From JACKBJ01 sp964549495 (GTDB lineage Bacteria > Chloroflexota > Anaerolineae > Epilineales > Epilineaceae): a DNA stretch of 64,000 nucleotides. Shown here piece by piece: positions 27,816-37,195 of the stretch. The notes below the pieces were generated by a model. It was not told the origin of the DNA. It ran no database searches and worked only from the letters and a program-made list of their open reading frames with translations. How positions within the stretch are numbered: the first letter of the stretch is position 1; each line of letters starts with the position of its first letter. The position numbers and the translations under genes are program-made. The DNA lies in NCBI GenBank assembly GCA_964549495.1, contig CAZJWJ010000019.1, positions 1 to 64,000 on the forward strand, in the 5' to 3' direction.

Positions 27816-29198
27816 ATGCTTCGATGGAAATACTTGCTGCTGGTGCTCGCGCTGGCTTTGATGCCCGCCTTCACGGTGGCTTGCCAGCCCGAGGATGCCG
27901 CCGACGAAACCGTCGAGACCGCCGACGAGTCCATGGATGACGAGGGCATGTCGGAGGACGAGACGATGGACGAAGAAGGCATGGATGACGAGTCGATGGA
28001 CGACGAGTCCATGGACGAGGGCGACATGGATGGCATGGCCGGTGATCTCGGCACGATCGAGATCGCGGCCGGCGACCCGGTCCGCCTGGCTTCGCTCTTC
28101 GTGCTCTCCGGCCCCAACGAGTCGCTGGGCGTGGACTCGCGCGACGGCGTCGAGATCGCGATCGCCGACTTCGGTCCGATCCTGGGCCACGAGGTCGAGC
28201 TTCAGGCCGAGGACTCGCAATGCAGCCCCGAGGGTGGTCAGACCGCGGCCACCAAGGTCGCGGCCGACCCGACCATCGCCGGCGTCATCGGCACCAGCTG
28301 CTCCAGCGCGGCCGAGGCGGCCATCCCGGTCATCAGCGAGGCCGGCCTGGTGATGATCTCGCCCTCGAACACCGCCCCGAGCCTGACCGCCGCCGACCGG
28401 CCGGAGGAGTACGCCGGCTACCTGCGCACGGCCCACAACGACCTCTTCCAGGGTCGCGTGGCCGCCGAGTTCGCCTACAACGAGCTGGGCGCGATGACCG
28501 CCGCCACCATCCACGACGGCAGCGCTTACGCCGAGCAGCTGGCCAGCGTCTTCGCCGAGGTCTTCGCGGAGCTGGGCGGCGAGATCACGGAGCAGCAGGC
28601 GGTCAACGTCGGCGACACCGACATGGGCCCGGTGCTGACCAGCATCGGCGCCACCAGCCCCGACGTGCTCTACTACCCGATCTTCACCGCCGAGGGCGGC
28701 TTCGTCACCGCTGGGGCCCGCGAGACCGAGGGCCTGGCGGATACGGCGCTGATGGGCGCCGACGGCATGTTCTCCAAGGAGTTCGTCGAGGCCGCCGGCG
28801 ACGCGGCCGAGGGCGTCTACCTCTCCGGCCCCTACGTGGCCTCGGGCGATGCCTATGACGCCTTCGTGGCCCAGGTCGAGGAGAATTACGGCCGCGGCAC
28901 GCTCTCGGGCTTCCATGCCCATGCCTACGATGCCGCCACCATCATCCTGCAGGCCATCGCCGACACGGCCACGGAGAACGAGGACGGCAGCCTGAGCATC
29001 GACAAGCAGGCCTTGCGCGATGCCGTCTACGCCACCTCGGGCTTCGAGGGCCTGACCGGTACCCTGACCTGCCAGGGCCCCGATAGCGACAACCCGGGCG
29101 ACTGCGCCACGGGCGAGGCGCTGGCCGTCTTCCAGATCGGCGCCGACAACCTGGGCGCCGACGGCGCCTGGCCGCCCGAGGTCGTCTACCAGCCGTAG
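27816..29198 (+). CDS. Branched-chain amino acid ABC transporter substrate-binding lipoprotein
   Basis: ATG 27816 is set by GGAGGAG 9 nt upstream and a lipoprotein signal (YLLLVLALALMPAFTVAC, Cys 23). An in-frame ATG at 27600 overlaps the promoter and cannot be used. After the Cys comes an acidic, Met-rich linker to about residue 75, then a Leu/Ile/Val-binding-protein fold (peripla_BP_6 type): LGTIEIAAGDPVRLASLFVLSG, VGSTCSSA-like GTSCSSAAEAAIPV, YLRTAHNDLFQGRVAAEF, a Tyr-rich ligand loop VLYYPIF, and GFHAHAYDAATII. It binds substrate outside the membrane for LivHMGF encoded downstream. Substrate specificity is unproven; urea or amides are possible in this family. Confidence 0.92.
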   Translation: MLRWKYLLLVLALALMPAFTVACQPEDAADETVETADESMDDEGMSEDETMDEEGMDDESMDDESMDEGDMDGMAGDLGTIEIAAGDPVRLASLFVLSGPNESLGVDSRDGVEIAIADFGPILGHEVELQAEDSQCSPEGGQTAATKVAADPTIAGVIGTSCSSAAEAAIPVISEAGLVMISPSNTAPSLTAADRPEEYAGYLRTAHNDLFQGRVAAEFAYNELGAMTAATIHDGSAYAEQLASVFAEVFAELGGEITEQQAVNVGDTDMGPVLTSIGATSPDVLYYPIFTAEGGFVTAGARETEGLADTALMGADGMFSKEFVEAAGDAAEGVYLSGPYVASGDAYDAFVAQVEENYGRGTLSGFHAHAYDAATIILQAIADTATENEDGSLSIDKQALRDAVYATSGFEGLTGTLTCQGPDSDNPGDCATGEALAVFQIGADNLGADGAWPPEVVYQP

Positions 29199-29241
29199 TC
29201 GAAGCGCTTCGGTTTCGAATCGAAGCCAAGGACGGGAGAGC

Positions 29242-29263
29242 GGGCAGGCCTTCGGGCCTGCCC
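29242..29263 (+). terminator. Rho-independent terminator after the binding-protein gene
   Basis: A perfect 9-bp stem GGGCAGGCC/GGCCTGCCC closed by a TTCG tetraloop (29251-29254) and followed by a T-rich run. It separates the highly expressed binding-protein gene from the permease genes. Confidence 0.92.
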
Positions 29264-29279
29264 CTCTTCTTTCTCGGAT

Positions 29280-29321
29280 GCAGCGACGCCCTCGGTCGGG
29301 GATCCTATTTCCGGGAGAGCC
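29280..29321 (-). repeat. 42-bp dispersed intergenic repeat, copy A
   Basis: Read on the minus strand this matches 42157-42198 at 39 of 42 positions with no gaps. It lies between the terminator at 29242-29263 and the livH promoter. It begins GGCTCTCCCGG and ends GGCGTCGCTGC. The function is unknown. Confidence 0.75.
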
Positions 29322-29410
29322 TCGAGGATCCTGCCGTCCGCACGGCGCCGCCGCGCTCCAGGTCCGCGGCGGACTCGTGGGCTCGCAGTTCGGATCTCCG
29401 GGAAGCCCGC

Positions 29411-29439
29411 TTGCGCGAACCCGCGATCGTGTTTATTCT
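29411..29439 (+). promoter_or_regulatory. Promoter for livHMGF
   Basis: TTGCGC (29411-29416), 17-bp spacer, TATTCT (29434-29439). It would start transcription about 45 nt before livH and allow the permease genes to be expressed separately from the binding protein. Confidence 0.55.
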
Positions 29440-29487
29440 CCCCCGCCATCGGCCGAACCGGATCGCTCGCGAGGGGGAGCCCACCAC

Positions 29488-30564
<1,077 letters not shown>

Positions 30565-30575
30565 GAGGGAACCCG

Positions 30576-32384
30576 ATGCTCGACCGCCTCCATCCCGACT
30601 TCCGCTCGGCCATGGCCCTGGGCCTCTACACCGGCCTGACCCTGCTCCTGGCCGCTTTGGTCGGCATGTTCGAACAGTTCGCCAAGCGCCCCATCCTGGA
30701 GCCGCTCTCGGCCCTGGTCGGCAGTCCCGAGCTCCCGGAGAGCCAGGCGGCGCTCGCGGCGCCGATCGCGCTCGACCTGGTGCTGCTCCTGGGCGGATTG
30801 ATGATGCTCGGCTACATGGTCGCGCGCCGGAGCGAGCCCGACCGAAGCGGTCGTCGACCGCTTGCATCGGCGCTGGCCGGCGGGACGGCCGGCTTGGTGC
30901 TGGGCCTCTACGTGCAACTGGCCGATCGCGTCGATCTCAGCGACATCCTGATCAACGCCAAGCCGCTCCTGATCAACTTCTTGTCCTTCGGCGCCGGTGC
31001 CACGCTCGGCGGTCTGCTCGCGTCCATCGTGGTCGGCATGGTCATGAGCTTGATCGGCGCCGGCCTGGCCCGGCTGCCCGAGGCCCTCCGCCCGGGCGTG
31101 ATCTGGGGGCTGGCGACCGTCGTCCTGCTGGGTACCCTGCAGAGCATCTTGACCCGGCAGGTCGATCTGGTCACCAACTCGCGCCGCGCGGAGGGCCCCA
31201 TCGCGGCCATCGTCGACTGGGTCTACGCCAACCGCGGGGTCTCCTGGACCGGCGCGCTGGCGGTCATCGGCCTGGCCCTGCTGTGGACCTTGGGCAAGCC
31301 GCGCCTGGATGCCGCGCTCGCCTCGCGCATGGCCGACATGCCCGTGGCCCAGCGCGCGCGCACCGGACGCTGGCTGCGCGGTCTGCGCCTGGCCCTGGTC
31401 TTGGGGCTGCTCCTTTGGCTGCCCCTGGGTCTGGGCACCTACCCCAGCGACGTGATGGATACCGTCGGGATCTACATCCTGATGGGCCTGGGGTTGAACA
31501 TCGTGGTCGGCTTCGCCGGCCTGCTCGATCTGGGCTACGTGGCCTTCTACGCCATCGGCGCCTACACCCTGGCCGTGCTCACCTCGGTCACCGGGGACAT
31601 CCAGATGGGCTTCTGGTCGGCCCTGCCGATCGCGGTCCTGGCCTCCATCGCCTTCGGCATCGTGCTGGGCATCCCGGTGCTCAAGACCCATGGCGACTAC
31701 CTGGCCATCATCACGCTGGGCTTCGGCGAGATCATCCGCATCCTGGCCATCTCCGATGCGCTCAAGCCCTGGCTCGGCGGCGCGCGGGGCATCCAGCTGA
31801 TCCCGCCGGCGCTGAGCATCCCGCGCCGCGACTTCCCGCTGGTGGGCACCCTGGATCCGCAGATCCAGCAGGAGATGTATTATCCTATCCTGGTGGCGGT
31901 CGGCTTGGCGCTCTACGTGGGCTGGCGGCTGCTGCATTCGCGCTTCGGCCGGGCCTGGATGGCGGTGCGCGAGGACGAGGAGGTGGCCGAGGCCATGGGC
32001 ATCAACCTGGTCGGCACCAAGCTCCTGGCCTTCGCCACGGGCGCCTCGATGGCCGGCCTGGGCGGCGCGCTCTTCGCCAGCAAGGTGCAGACCATCTTCC
32101 CGGCCTCCTTCGGCCTGCTGATCTCGATCAACATCCTGGTCCTGATCATCGTCGGCGGCATGGGCAGCATCCCGGGCGTCTTCATCGGCGCCCTGGCCCT
32201 GGTGGCCTTGCCGGAGCTCCTGCGCGAGTTCAGCGACTTCCGGATGCTGCTCTACGGCATGGTGCTGGTGATCATGATGCTCAACCGGCCCGAGGGTTTG
32301 TGGCCGACCAGCATCGCCAAACGCGAGCTGCACCGCGAACCTCGGGGCGAGGCCGCTGTCGCGGCCGGCGGGGGCGGCCGATGA
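30576..32384 (+). CDS. livM: Branched-chain amino acid ABC transporter permease LivM with N-terminal membrane extension
   Basis: The canonical LivM core occupies about residues 265-580 (GLGLNIVVGFAGLLDLGYVAFYAIGAY, coupling loop VREDEEVAEAMGINLVGTK, GGMGSIPGVFIGAL). In front of it are about 250 extra residues with several hydrophobic helices and no clear relatives that I can name, giving 602 aa against roughly 300-420 for most LivM. ATG 30576 has GAGAGGG upstream and lies 11 bp after livH. The stop overlaps livG by 4 bp. The extension may add membrane helices around the channel. Confidence 0.92.
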   Translation: MLDRLHPDFRSAMALGLYTGLTLLLAALVGMFEQFAKRPILEPLSALVGSPELPESQAALAAPIALDLVLLLGGLMMLGYMVARRSEPDRSGRRPLASALAGGTAGLVLGLYVQLADRVDLSDILINAKPLLINFLSFGAGATLGGLLASIVVGMVMSLIGAGLARLPEALRPGVIWGLATVVLLGTLQSILTRQVDLVTNSRRAEGPIAAIVDWVYANRGVSWTGALAVIGLALLWTLGKPRLDAALASRMADMPVAQRARTGRWLRGLRLALVLGLLLWLPLGLGTYPSDVMDTVGIYILMGLGLNIVVGFAGLLDLGYVAFYAIGAYTLAVLTSVTGDIQMGFWSALPIAVLASIAFGIVLGIPVLKTHGDYLAIITLGFGEIIRILAISDALKPWLGGARGIQLIPPALSIPRRDFPLVGTLDPQIQQEMYYPILVAVGLALYVGWRLLHSRFGRAWMAVREDEEVAEAMGINLVGTKLLAFATGASMAGLGGALFASKVQTIFPASFGLLISINILVLIIVGGMGSIPGVFIGALALVALPELLREFSDFRMLLYGMVLVIMMLNRPEGLWPTSIAKRELHREPRGEAAVAAGGGGR

Positions 32385-33244
32385 GCGGCGCCATCCTGAG
32401 GATCCAAGGGGTCACCAAGCGCTTCGGAGGCCTGACGGCCATCGACGATCTGAACATCGACCTGCCGGCCCGCGGCATCCACAGCGTCATCGGGCCCAAC
32501 GGGGCCGGCAAGACCACGCTCTTCAACTGCATGACCGGCTTCTACACACCCGAGGAGGGCCGCATCCTCTTCGGCGAGACGGGTGTGGCCGAGGATCTGG
32601 TGCGGCTGCGGCCGGACGAGATCGCGCGCCTGGGCATCGCCCGGACCTATCAGAACATCCGGCTCTTTCCGGAGCTGACGGCCATCGAGAACGTGATGGT
32701 CGGCTTGCACACGCGGCTCTCGGCCTCGCTCTGGCAGGTGCTCTTCAGCCTGCCATCGGTGCGGCGCGAGGAGCGTTGGGCGGTCGAGGAATCCAGCCGG
32801 CTGCTCGACTTCGTCGGCCTGTCGGGCAAGGGCGACAACCTGGCCAGCAACCTGCCCTACGGCGACCAGCGCCGACTCGAGATCGCCCGCGCCCTGGCCA
32901 CCGAGCCGCGCCTGCTGCTGCTCGACGAGCCGACGGCCGGCATGAACCCCAACGAGACCGGCTCGATGATCCGCTTCATCCGCCGCCTGCGCGACGAGTT
33001 GGGCATCACCATCCTCTTGATCGAGCACGACATGCGCCTGGTCATGGCCATCTCCGAGCACATCACGGTGGTCGACTTCGGCCGCAAGATCGCCGAGGGC
33101 AGCCCGGCCGAGGTGCAGTCCAACCCGCGCGTCATCGAGGCCTACCTGGGCCGCGGCGCGGCCGAGGAGCTGGCCGAGCGCAAGGCGCAATCCGAGCCGG
33201 CCGGCGCCGAAGCGGCCGAGGCCGACGCGAGCGGGGGAGAATAG
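32381..33244 (+). CDS. livG: Branched-chain amino acid ABC transporter ATP-binding protein LivG
   Basis: The 287-aa ATPase has Walker A GPNGAGKTTLF, Q-loop region IARTYQNIRLFPELTAIEN, signature LPYGDQRRLEIARAL, Walker B LLLLDEPTAGMNP and H-loop LIEHDM. The family-specific FNCMTGFYTPEEGRI segment separates it from LivF. It powers the LivH/LivM channel together with LivF. Start ATG 32381 overlaps the livM stop. A charged Ala/Glu-rich tail extends about 35 residues past the family end. Confidence 0.95.
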   Translation: MSGAILRIQGVTKRFGGLTAIDDLNIDLPARGIHSVIGPNGAGKTTLFNCMTGFYTPEEGRILFGETGVAEDLVRLRPDEIARLGIARTYQNIRLFPELTAIENVMVGLHTRLSASLWQVLFSLPSVRREERWAVEESSRLLDFVGLSGKGDNLASNLPYGDQRRLEIARALATEPRLLLLDEPTAGMNPNETGSMIRFIRRLRDELGITILLIEHDMRLVMAISEHITVVDFGRKIAEGSPAEVQSNPRVIEAYLGRGAAEELAERKAQSEPAGAEAAEADASGGE

Positions 33245-33248
33245 CGGC

Positions 33249-33962
33249 ATGGCCCTCTTGAAGGTCGAGCAGGTCCACAGCTACTACGGCAACATCCATG
33301 CCCTCAAGGGCGTCAGCCTGGAGGTCGAGGCCGGCGAGGTGGTGACCCTGATCGGCGCCAACGGCGCCGGCAAGAGCACCACCCTCAAGACCATCAGCGG
33401 CCTGATCCGCCCCCGCGAGGGCCGGGCGCTCCTGGGCGACGAGGACCTGAGCGCCTTGGCGCCGCACGAGATCGTCGGCCGCGGCGTGGTGCAGGTACCC
33501 GAGGGGCGCGGCATCCTGGGCCGGCTCTCGGTGGCCGAGAACCTGGCCGTCGGCGCCTACACCCGTTCGGACAAGGCCGGCATCGCCGAGGACCTGGAGA
33601 TGGTCTACACGACCTTCCCCCGCCTGGCCGAGCGCCGCAAGCAGGCCGGCGGCACGCTCTCCGGCGGCGAGCAACAGATGCTGGCCATCGGTCGCGGCCT
33701 CATGGCCCGCCCGCGGGTGCTCTTGCTCGACGAGCCCTCGATGGGCCTGGCGCCCATCCTGGTCGAGGAGATCTTCGACATCATCCAGCGCCTCAACCGC
33801 GAGCAGGACACGACCATCCTCTTGGTCGAGCAAAACGCCAAGGCCGCCCTGGAGGTGGCCAACCGCGGCTACGTGCTGGAGACCGGCGCCATCCTGCTGC
33901 AAGGTCCGGCCCGCGAGCTGCTGCACGATCCGCGCGTCAGGGAGGCCTATCTGGGCGGTTGA
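33249..33962 (+). CDS. livF: Branched-chain amino acid ABC transporter ATP-binding protein LivF
   Basis: The 237-aa ATPase has Walker A GANGAGKSTTLK, the LivF-type Q-loop segment VPEGRGILGRLSVAENL, signature LSGGEQQMLAIGRGLM, Walker B LLLLDEPSMGLAP and H-loop region LLVEQN. It ends the operon. GGGGGAG lies upstream of ATG 33249, 4 bp after livG. A minus-strand gene converges 12 bp downstream with no hairpin between them. Confidence 0.95.
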   Translation: MALLKVEQVHSYYGNIHALKGVSLEVEAGEVVTLIGANGAGKSTTLKTISGLIRPREGRALLGDEDLSALAPHEIVGRGVVQVPEGRGILGRLSVAENLAVGAYTRSDKAGIAEDLEMVYTTFPRLAERRKQAGGTLSGGEQQMLAIGRGLMARPRVLLLDEPSMGLAPILVEEIFDIIQRLNREQDTTILLVEQNAKAALEVANRGYVLETGAILLQGPARELLHDPRVREAYLGG

Positions 33963-33974
33963 GACGCTGTCGCG

Positions 33975-34709
33975 CTACCAGCCGAAGTCCAGCCGCGCCG
34001 CGAGCCGCTCGGGCAGGCCGGCCGCGCGGATCTTGGCCTGGACCGCCTCGATCTCGTATTCCACGCGCCGCAGCTCCCAGCTGCGCGCCTCGAGATCGAA
34101 GAGGGCGTAGCTGGCCCGCGGATCGCCATCGCGGGGCTGACCGACGCTGCCCGGGTTGGCCAGGAAGCGCAGGCCCTTCAGGTCGACCGCGCTGCCGACC
34201 TCGTGCGGCAGGCGGGCCGCGCCGTCGACGCCCTCCTCGTAGATCACCGGGACGTGAGTGTGGCCGAAGAGACAGGCATCGGTCTCGAAGTCGGCGAAGC
34301 ATTCGGCGGCCACGCCGGCATCCAGGATGTACTCCCAGATGGGGTGCCGCGGGCTGCCGTGAACCAGGCAGAGGTCGAGATCCCGGCGATCGAGGCGCGG
34401 CTCGAGGGCCTCTAGCCGGGCGCGCTGCTCGGCGTCGAGCTGCTCGCCGGTCCACTCGGCGGCGTAGCGGGCCTCCGGGTTGAAGGTCGACAGGTCGATC
34501 CGACCCAGCGCGGCCCAGTCGTGATTGCCGGCCAGCCAGAACTCGGGCTCGAGCTGGCGCAGTAGATCCATGCAGGGCCCCGGGTCGGGGCCGTAGCCGA
34601 CGGCGTCGCCCAGAAACCAGATGCGCTCGAAGTCGCCCTCGGCATCGGCCAGGACGGCTTCGAGCGCCTCGAGGTTGGCGTGGATGTCGGAGAGGATCAG
34701 GACCTTCAT
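33975..34709 (-). CDS. Metallophosphoesterase (YfcE/calcineurin-like)
   Basis: The 244-aa protein has the metal-binding motifs of the calcineurin-like superfamily in order: LILSDIHANLEALEAVL (DxH), WFLGDAVGYGPDP (GD), LAGNHDWAALG (GNHD), LVHGSPRHP and FGHTHVP (GHTH). The ANLEAL form and length resemble the group of phosphodiesterases often annotated YfcE-like or Icc-like. The substrate is unknown. On the minus strand a TATGCT about 36 nt upstream could be its -10. It is a stand-alone gene. Confidence 0.9.
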   Translation of the reverse strand: MKVLILSDIHANLEALEAVLADAEGDFERIWFLGDAVGYGPDPGPCMDLLRQLEPEFWLAGNHDWAALGRIDLSTFNPEARYAAEWTGEQLDAEQRARLEALEPRLDRRDLDLCLVHGSPRHPIWEYILDAGVAAECFADFETDACLFGHTHVPVIYEEGVDGAARLPHEVGSAVDLKGLRFLANPGSVGQPRDGDPRASYALFDLEARSWELRRVEYEIEAVQAKIRAAGLPERLAARLDFGW

Positions 34710-34827
34710 GCGCGCGGCGCCTTGGGGGTGGACATGCGCGCCGATGGTAGCATAACTCGGTCAGGAATAAGATCGACAGTTCGGCCGCCGACCGCCGGAC
34801 CATCGCCGCCGGCCCAGGAGGCTGGAC

Positions 34828-34833
34828 TATAAT
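34828..34833 (+). promoter_or_regulatory. Leaderless -10 element of the tsaE operon
   Basis: A perfect TATAAT ends 6 nt before ATG 34840, so transcription would begin at or next to the start codon. No clear -35 hexamer is visible. Confidence 0.55.
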
Positions 34834-34839
34834 CCCGGC

Positions 34840-35583
34840 ATGAGCCCGCAGCGTTGCTTCCTTGCAGAAGACGCCGGCGCGACCCGCGCGCTGGGCGCCG
34901 CCCTGGCCGCCCTGGCGCCGGCCGGCCTGCTATTGCGCCTCGAAGGGCTGCTCGGAGCGGGCAAGACCACCTTCTGCCAGGGCTTCGGCCGCGGCCTGGG
35001 CATCGCCGAGCCCCTGCTCAGCCCCAGCTTCGCCTTGATCCGCGAGTACCCGCTCCCGGCCGGCCCGGCAGCGGGCGCGGCCAGCCCCGAGCGTCTGGTG
35101 CACGCCGACCTCTACCGCCTCTCCGCTCCCGCCGAGGCCATCGACCTGGGCTTGGACGACTACCTGGACGGCGAGGACCTGCTGCTGGTCGAATGGCCGC
35201 AGCGCGGCGGCGATGCGCTGCCCCGCCGCGGACTGGTCGTGCGCTTGGAGCGTGCCGGCCGGCGGGACGGGCCACAGTCTTCGGAGGCGGACCCGAGCCC
35301 GGATCCGGCGCGACGCGTCGAGGACTCCGACTCCCTTGCCGCTTCCGACTCCCTCGCCGCTTCCGACTCCGACACCGACGCCGACGAAGAGCCCGGCACG
35401 GAGCGCCGGCACATCTGCCTGATCGCGCTGGATGGGGAAGCGGCGGCCTTGCTCGAGGATCTCCAGGCCTCGGCTCCGGGGCTCCAAGAGATCCAGTCCT
35501 GCGGCGCGGTGGAGCCCGGGAGGGCCAGCCCCGCGCGGGCTTCCCTGCCGTCCGACGAGGATGCGCATGAACGGGCGTGCTGA
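34840..35583 (+). CDS. tsaE: tRNA t6A biosynthesis ATPase TsaE with Ser/Asp-rich insertion
   Basis: The first 140 residues are a TsaE ATPase: Walker A region LEGLLGAGKTTFCQGFGRGLG, SPSFALIREYP, LVHADLYRLSAPAEAIDLGLDDYL and VEWPQRGGDALP. TsaE assists TsaB/TsaD in adding threonylcarbamoyl to A37 of ANN-reading tRNAs. A low-complexity segment with an SDSLAAS duplication (about residues 150-190) is then inserted before a weakly conserved C-terminus, making it 247 aa instead of about 150. The start is fixed by TATAAT 6 nt upstream. tsaB begins inside its last codons. Confidence 0.92.
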   Translation: MSPQRCFLAEDAGATRALGAALAALAPAGLLLRLEGLLGAGKTTFCQGFGRGLGIAEPLLSPSFALIREYPLPAGPAAGAASPERLVHADLYRLSAPAEAIDLGLDDYLDGEDLLLVEWPQRGGDALPRRGLVVRLERAGRRDGPQSSEADPSPDPARRVEDSDSLAASDSLAASDSDTDADEEPGTERRHICLIALDGEAAALLEDLQASAPGLQEIQSCGAVEPGRASPARASLPSDEDAHERAC

Positions 35584-36295
35584 GCCGCCGGCCGCGGCGA
35601 GCGGGACGCAAGGCGCCTGGTTGGCCATCGACAGCGCGACCGATCGGGCCGGCCTGGCGCTCCTGGGACCGGAGGCCCTCCTCGAGGAGTGGCAGGGCTC
35701 GGGTCGGCGCCGGCTTGCGGCCGATCTGGCGCCCCGCATGGAGGCCATGTTGGCGCGGCAGGGTTTGGGCGCGGCCGATCTGGCCGGCCTGGCGGTGGCC
35801 ATCGGACCCGGTTCCTATACCGGCCTGCGCATCGGCTTGGCCTTGGCCAAGGGCCTGGCCCTGGGCGCCGGCCTGCCGCTGGTCGGGGTGCCGACGCTCG
35901 ACCCCCTGGCCGCAGCGCTCTCGAGCCCGGGCCAGCCCCGGCAGCGCCCGCTCTGGGCCCTGCTGCAGGCAGGCCGCGGCCGGCTGGTGGCTGCCTGCTA
36001 CCCGCCCGGGCTGGCCTGGGATCGGCCCGTCGCGGCCGAAGCCTGGCCCGACGCGCGGGCGCTAGCGGTCTGGAGCGTGGAGGACCTGATCCGCGCCGCC
36101 GCGCCGCCGGCGATGGTGGCCGGCGAGCTGGACGCCTCGACGCGGCTGCGTCTGGAGCGGGCCGGGCTGGAGGTCCTGCCCGAAGCCGCCGGAGTGCGCC
36201 GGGCGGCCTGGCTGGCCGAGCTGGGGCGCCTGCGATGGGCCCAGGCGGGGCCGGACGATCCCGAGCGCCTGGCCCCCATCTACCCTTCCCGATGA
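35567..36295 (+). CDS. tsaB: tRNA t6A biosynthesis protein TsaB
   Basis: The 242-aa protein has the ASKHA-like fold motifs of TsaB: WLAIDSATDRAGLALLG at the start, the middle signature VAIGPGSYTGLRIGLALAKGLA, and ALLQAGRGRLVAACY. TsaB is the inactive partner that dimerises with TsaD for t6A formation. The gene overlaps tsaE by 17 bp. ATG 35567 was preferred over ATG 35561 because GAGG at 35557-35560 leaves better spacing. rimI overlaps its stop by 4 bp. tsaD is elsewhere. Confidence 0.93.
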   Translation: MNGRAEPPAAASGTQGAWLAIDSATDRAGLALLGPEALLEEWQGSGRRRLAADLAPRMEAMLARQGLGAADLAGLAVAIGPGSYTGLRIGLALAKGLALGAGLPLVGVPTLDPLAAALSSPGQPRQRPLWALLQAGRGRLVAACYPPGLAWDRPVAAEAWPDARALAVWSVEDLIRAAAPPAMVAGELDASTRLRLERAGLEVLPEAAGVRRAAWLAELGRLRWAQAGPDDPERLAPIYPSR

Positions 36296-36852
36296 GCGCG
36301 CGGCTGCGCATCGAAGCGCTGCGTCGGGCCGACCTGCCCGAGCTGCGCCGGATCGAGCTGGCCGCGCTGCCCAGTCCTTGGCCGGAGCCGGCCATGCGCC
36401 AGGAGCTGGAGCAGAACCCCTTCGCCCACTACTGGGTGGCGCGGGTGGAGGGCCGCATGGTGGGCTATGCCGGCCTGTGGGTGCAGGTCGACGAGATGCA
36501 CGTCAGCATGATCGCGGTACATCCCGACTGGCGACGCCGGGGCGTCGGCGAGCGGCTCCTCCTGCGCCTCCTGCGGGCCGGCATGCAACTCGGCTGCCAG
36601 CGGGCCACCCTCGAGGTGCGCGAGGGCAACGCCGCCGCCAGGCGCCTCTATCGCCAGCTGGGCTTTGTCGAGGTGGGGCGCCGCAAGGGCTACTACCGCG
36701 ACAGCGGCGAGGACGCGCTGATCCTGACCACGCCGGACTTCGATCGGCCCGACTGGCTCGAGCGGCTGCGGGCGCGCGAGCGGGCTCGCTCGGGGGACCC
36801 CGGCGACGGCATGGCCGCCTCAGGCGACCAAGAAGAGCAAGGCGAAGGATAG
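36292..36852 (+). CDS. rimI: Ribosomal protein S18-alanine N-acetyltransferase family GNAT
   Basis: The 186-aa protein is a GNAT acetyltransferase with the acetyl-CoA loop VHPDWRRRGVGERLL and the RimI-type C-terminal run EVREGNAAARRLYRQLGFVEVGRRKGYY. RimI acetylates the N-terminus of S18 in some bacteria and is commonly linked to tsaB/tsaD, as here. The start ATG overlaps the tsaB stop. The tail of about 30 charged residues is not conserved. It overlaps the convergent minus-strand gene by 33 bp. Confidence 0.88.
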   Translation: MSARLRIEALRRADLPELRRIELAALPSPWPEPAMRQELEQNPFAHYWVARVEGRMVGYAGLWVQVDEMHVSMIAVHPDWRRRGVGERLLLRLLRAGMQLGCQRATLEVREGNAAARRLYRQLGFVEVGRRKGYYRDSGEDALILTTPDFDRPDWLERLRARERARSGDPGDGMAASGDQEEQGEG

Positions 36853-37188
36853 GCCGAGCATGGTCAGGCCGGCCGTCAACCAGACGTTGCGGCTGGTCGC
36901 GAAGCGATCGACCCAGATGCGGCGCGGCAAGCCGGGCTCGCTCGGCGCGGCATCCGGCCCATCCCCCTCGATCAGTCCGGTCCAGCGGAGGATACCGCCG
37001 ACCGAGCCGGAGGGGCTGGCCAGTCCCCAGAGCGCGGCCAGGACGATGAAGCCGGCGCCCGCATAGAAGAGCCACTCGCTGTAGCGCTGGGCCGAGGTGC
37101 CCGCGATGCTGGCCAGGGCCCAGCCGGCCACCGAGAGGACGAAGCCGCTGACGATGCCGTCGAGCAGGCGCAGGAGGATGATCTTCAC
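36820..37188 (-). CDS. Small three-helix membrane protein
   Basis: The 122-aa product has three hydrophobic helices (SGFVLSVAGWALASIAG, YAGAGFIVLAALWGLA, WLTAGLTMLGLSFALLFLV). I cannot assign a family. The start GTG 37188 is supported by TAGAAT ending 7 nt upstream; the longer frame to 37329 would run through the promoter and the hairpin at 37221-37256. It converges on rimI with a 33-bp overlap. Confidence 0.6.
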   Translation of the reverse strand: MKIILLRLLDGIVSGFVLSVAGWALASIAGTSAQRYSEWLFYAGAGFIVLAALWGLASPSGSVGGILRWTGLIEGDGPDAAPSEPGLPRRIWVDRFATSRNVWLTAGLTMLGLSFALLFLVA

Positions 37189-37195
37189 GGCTTCG

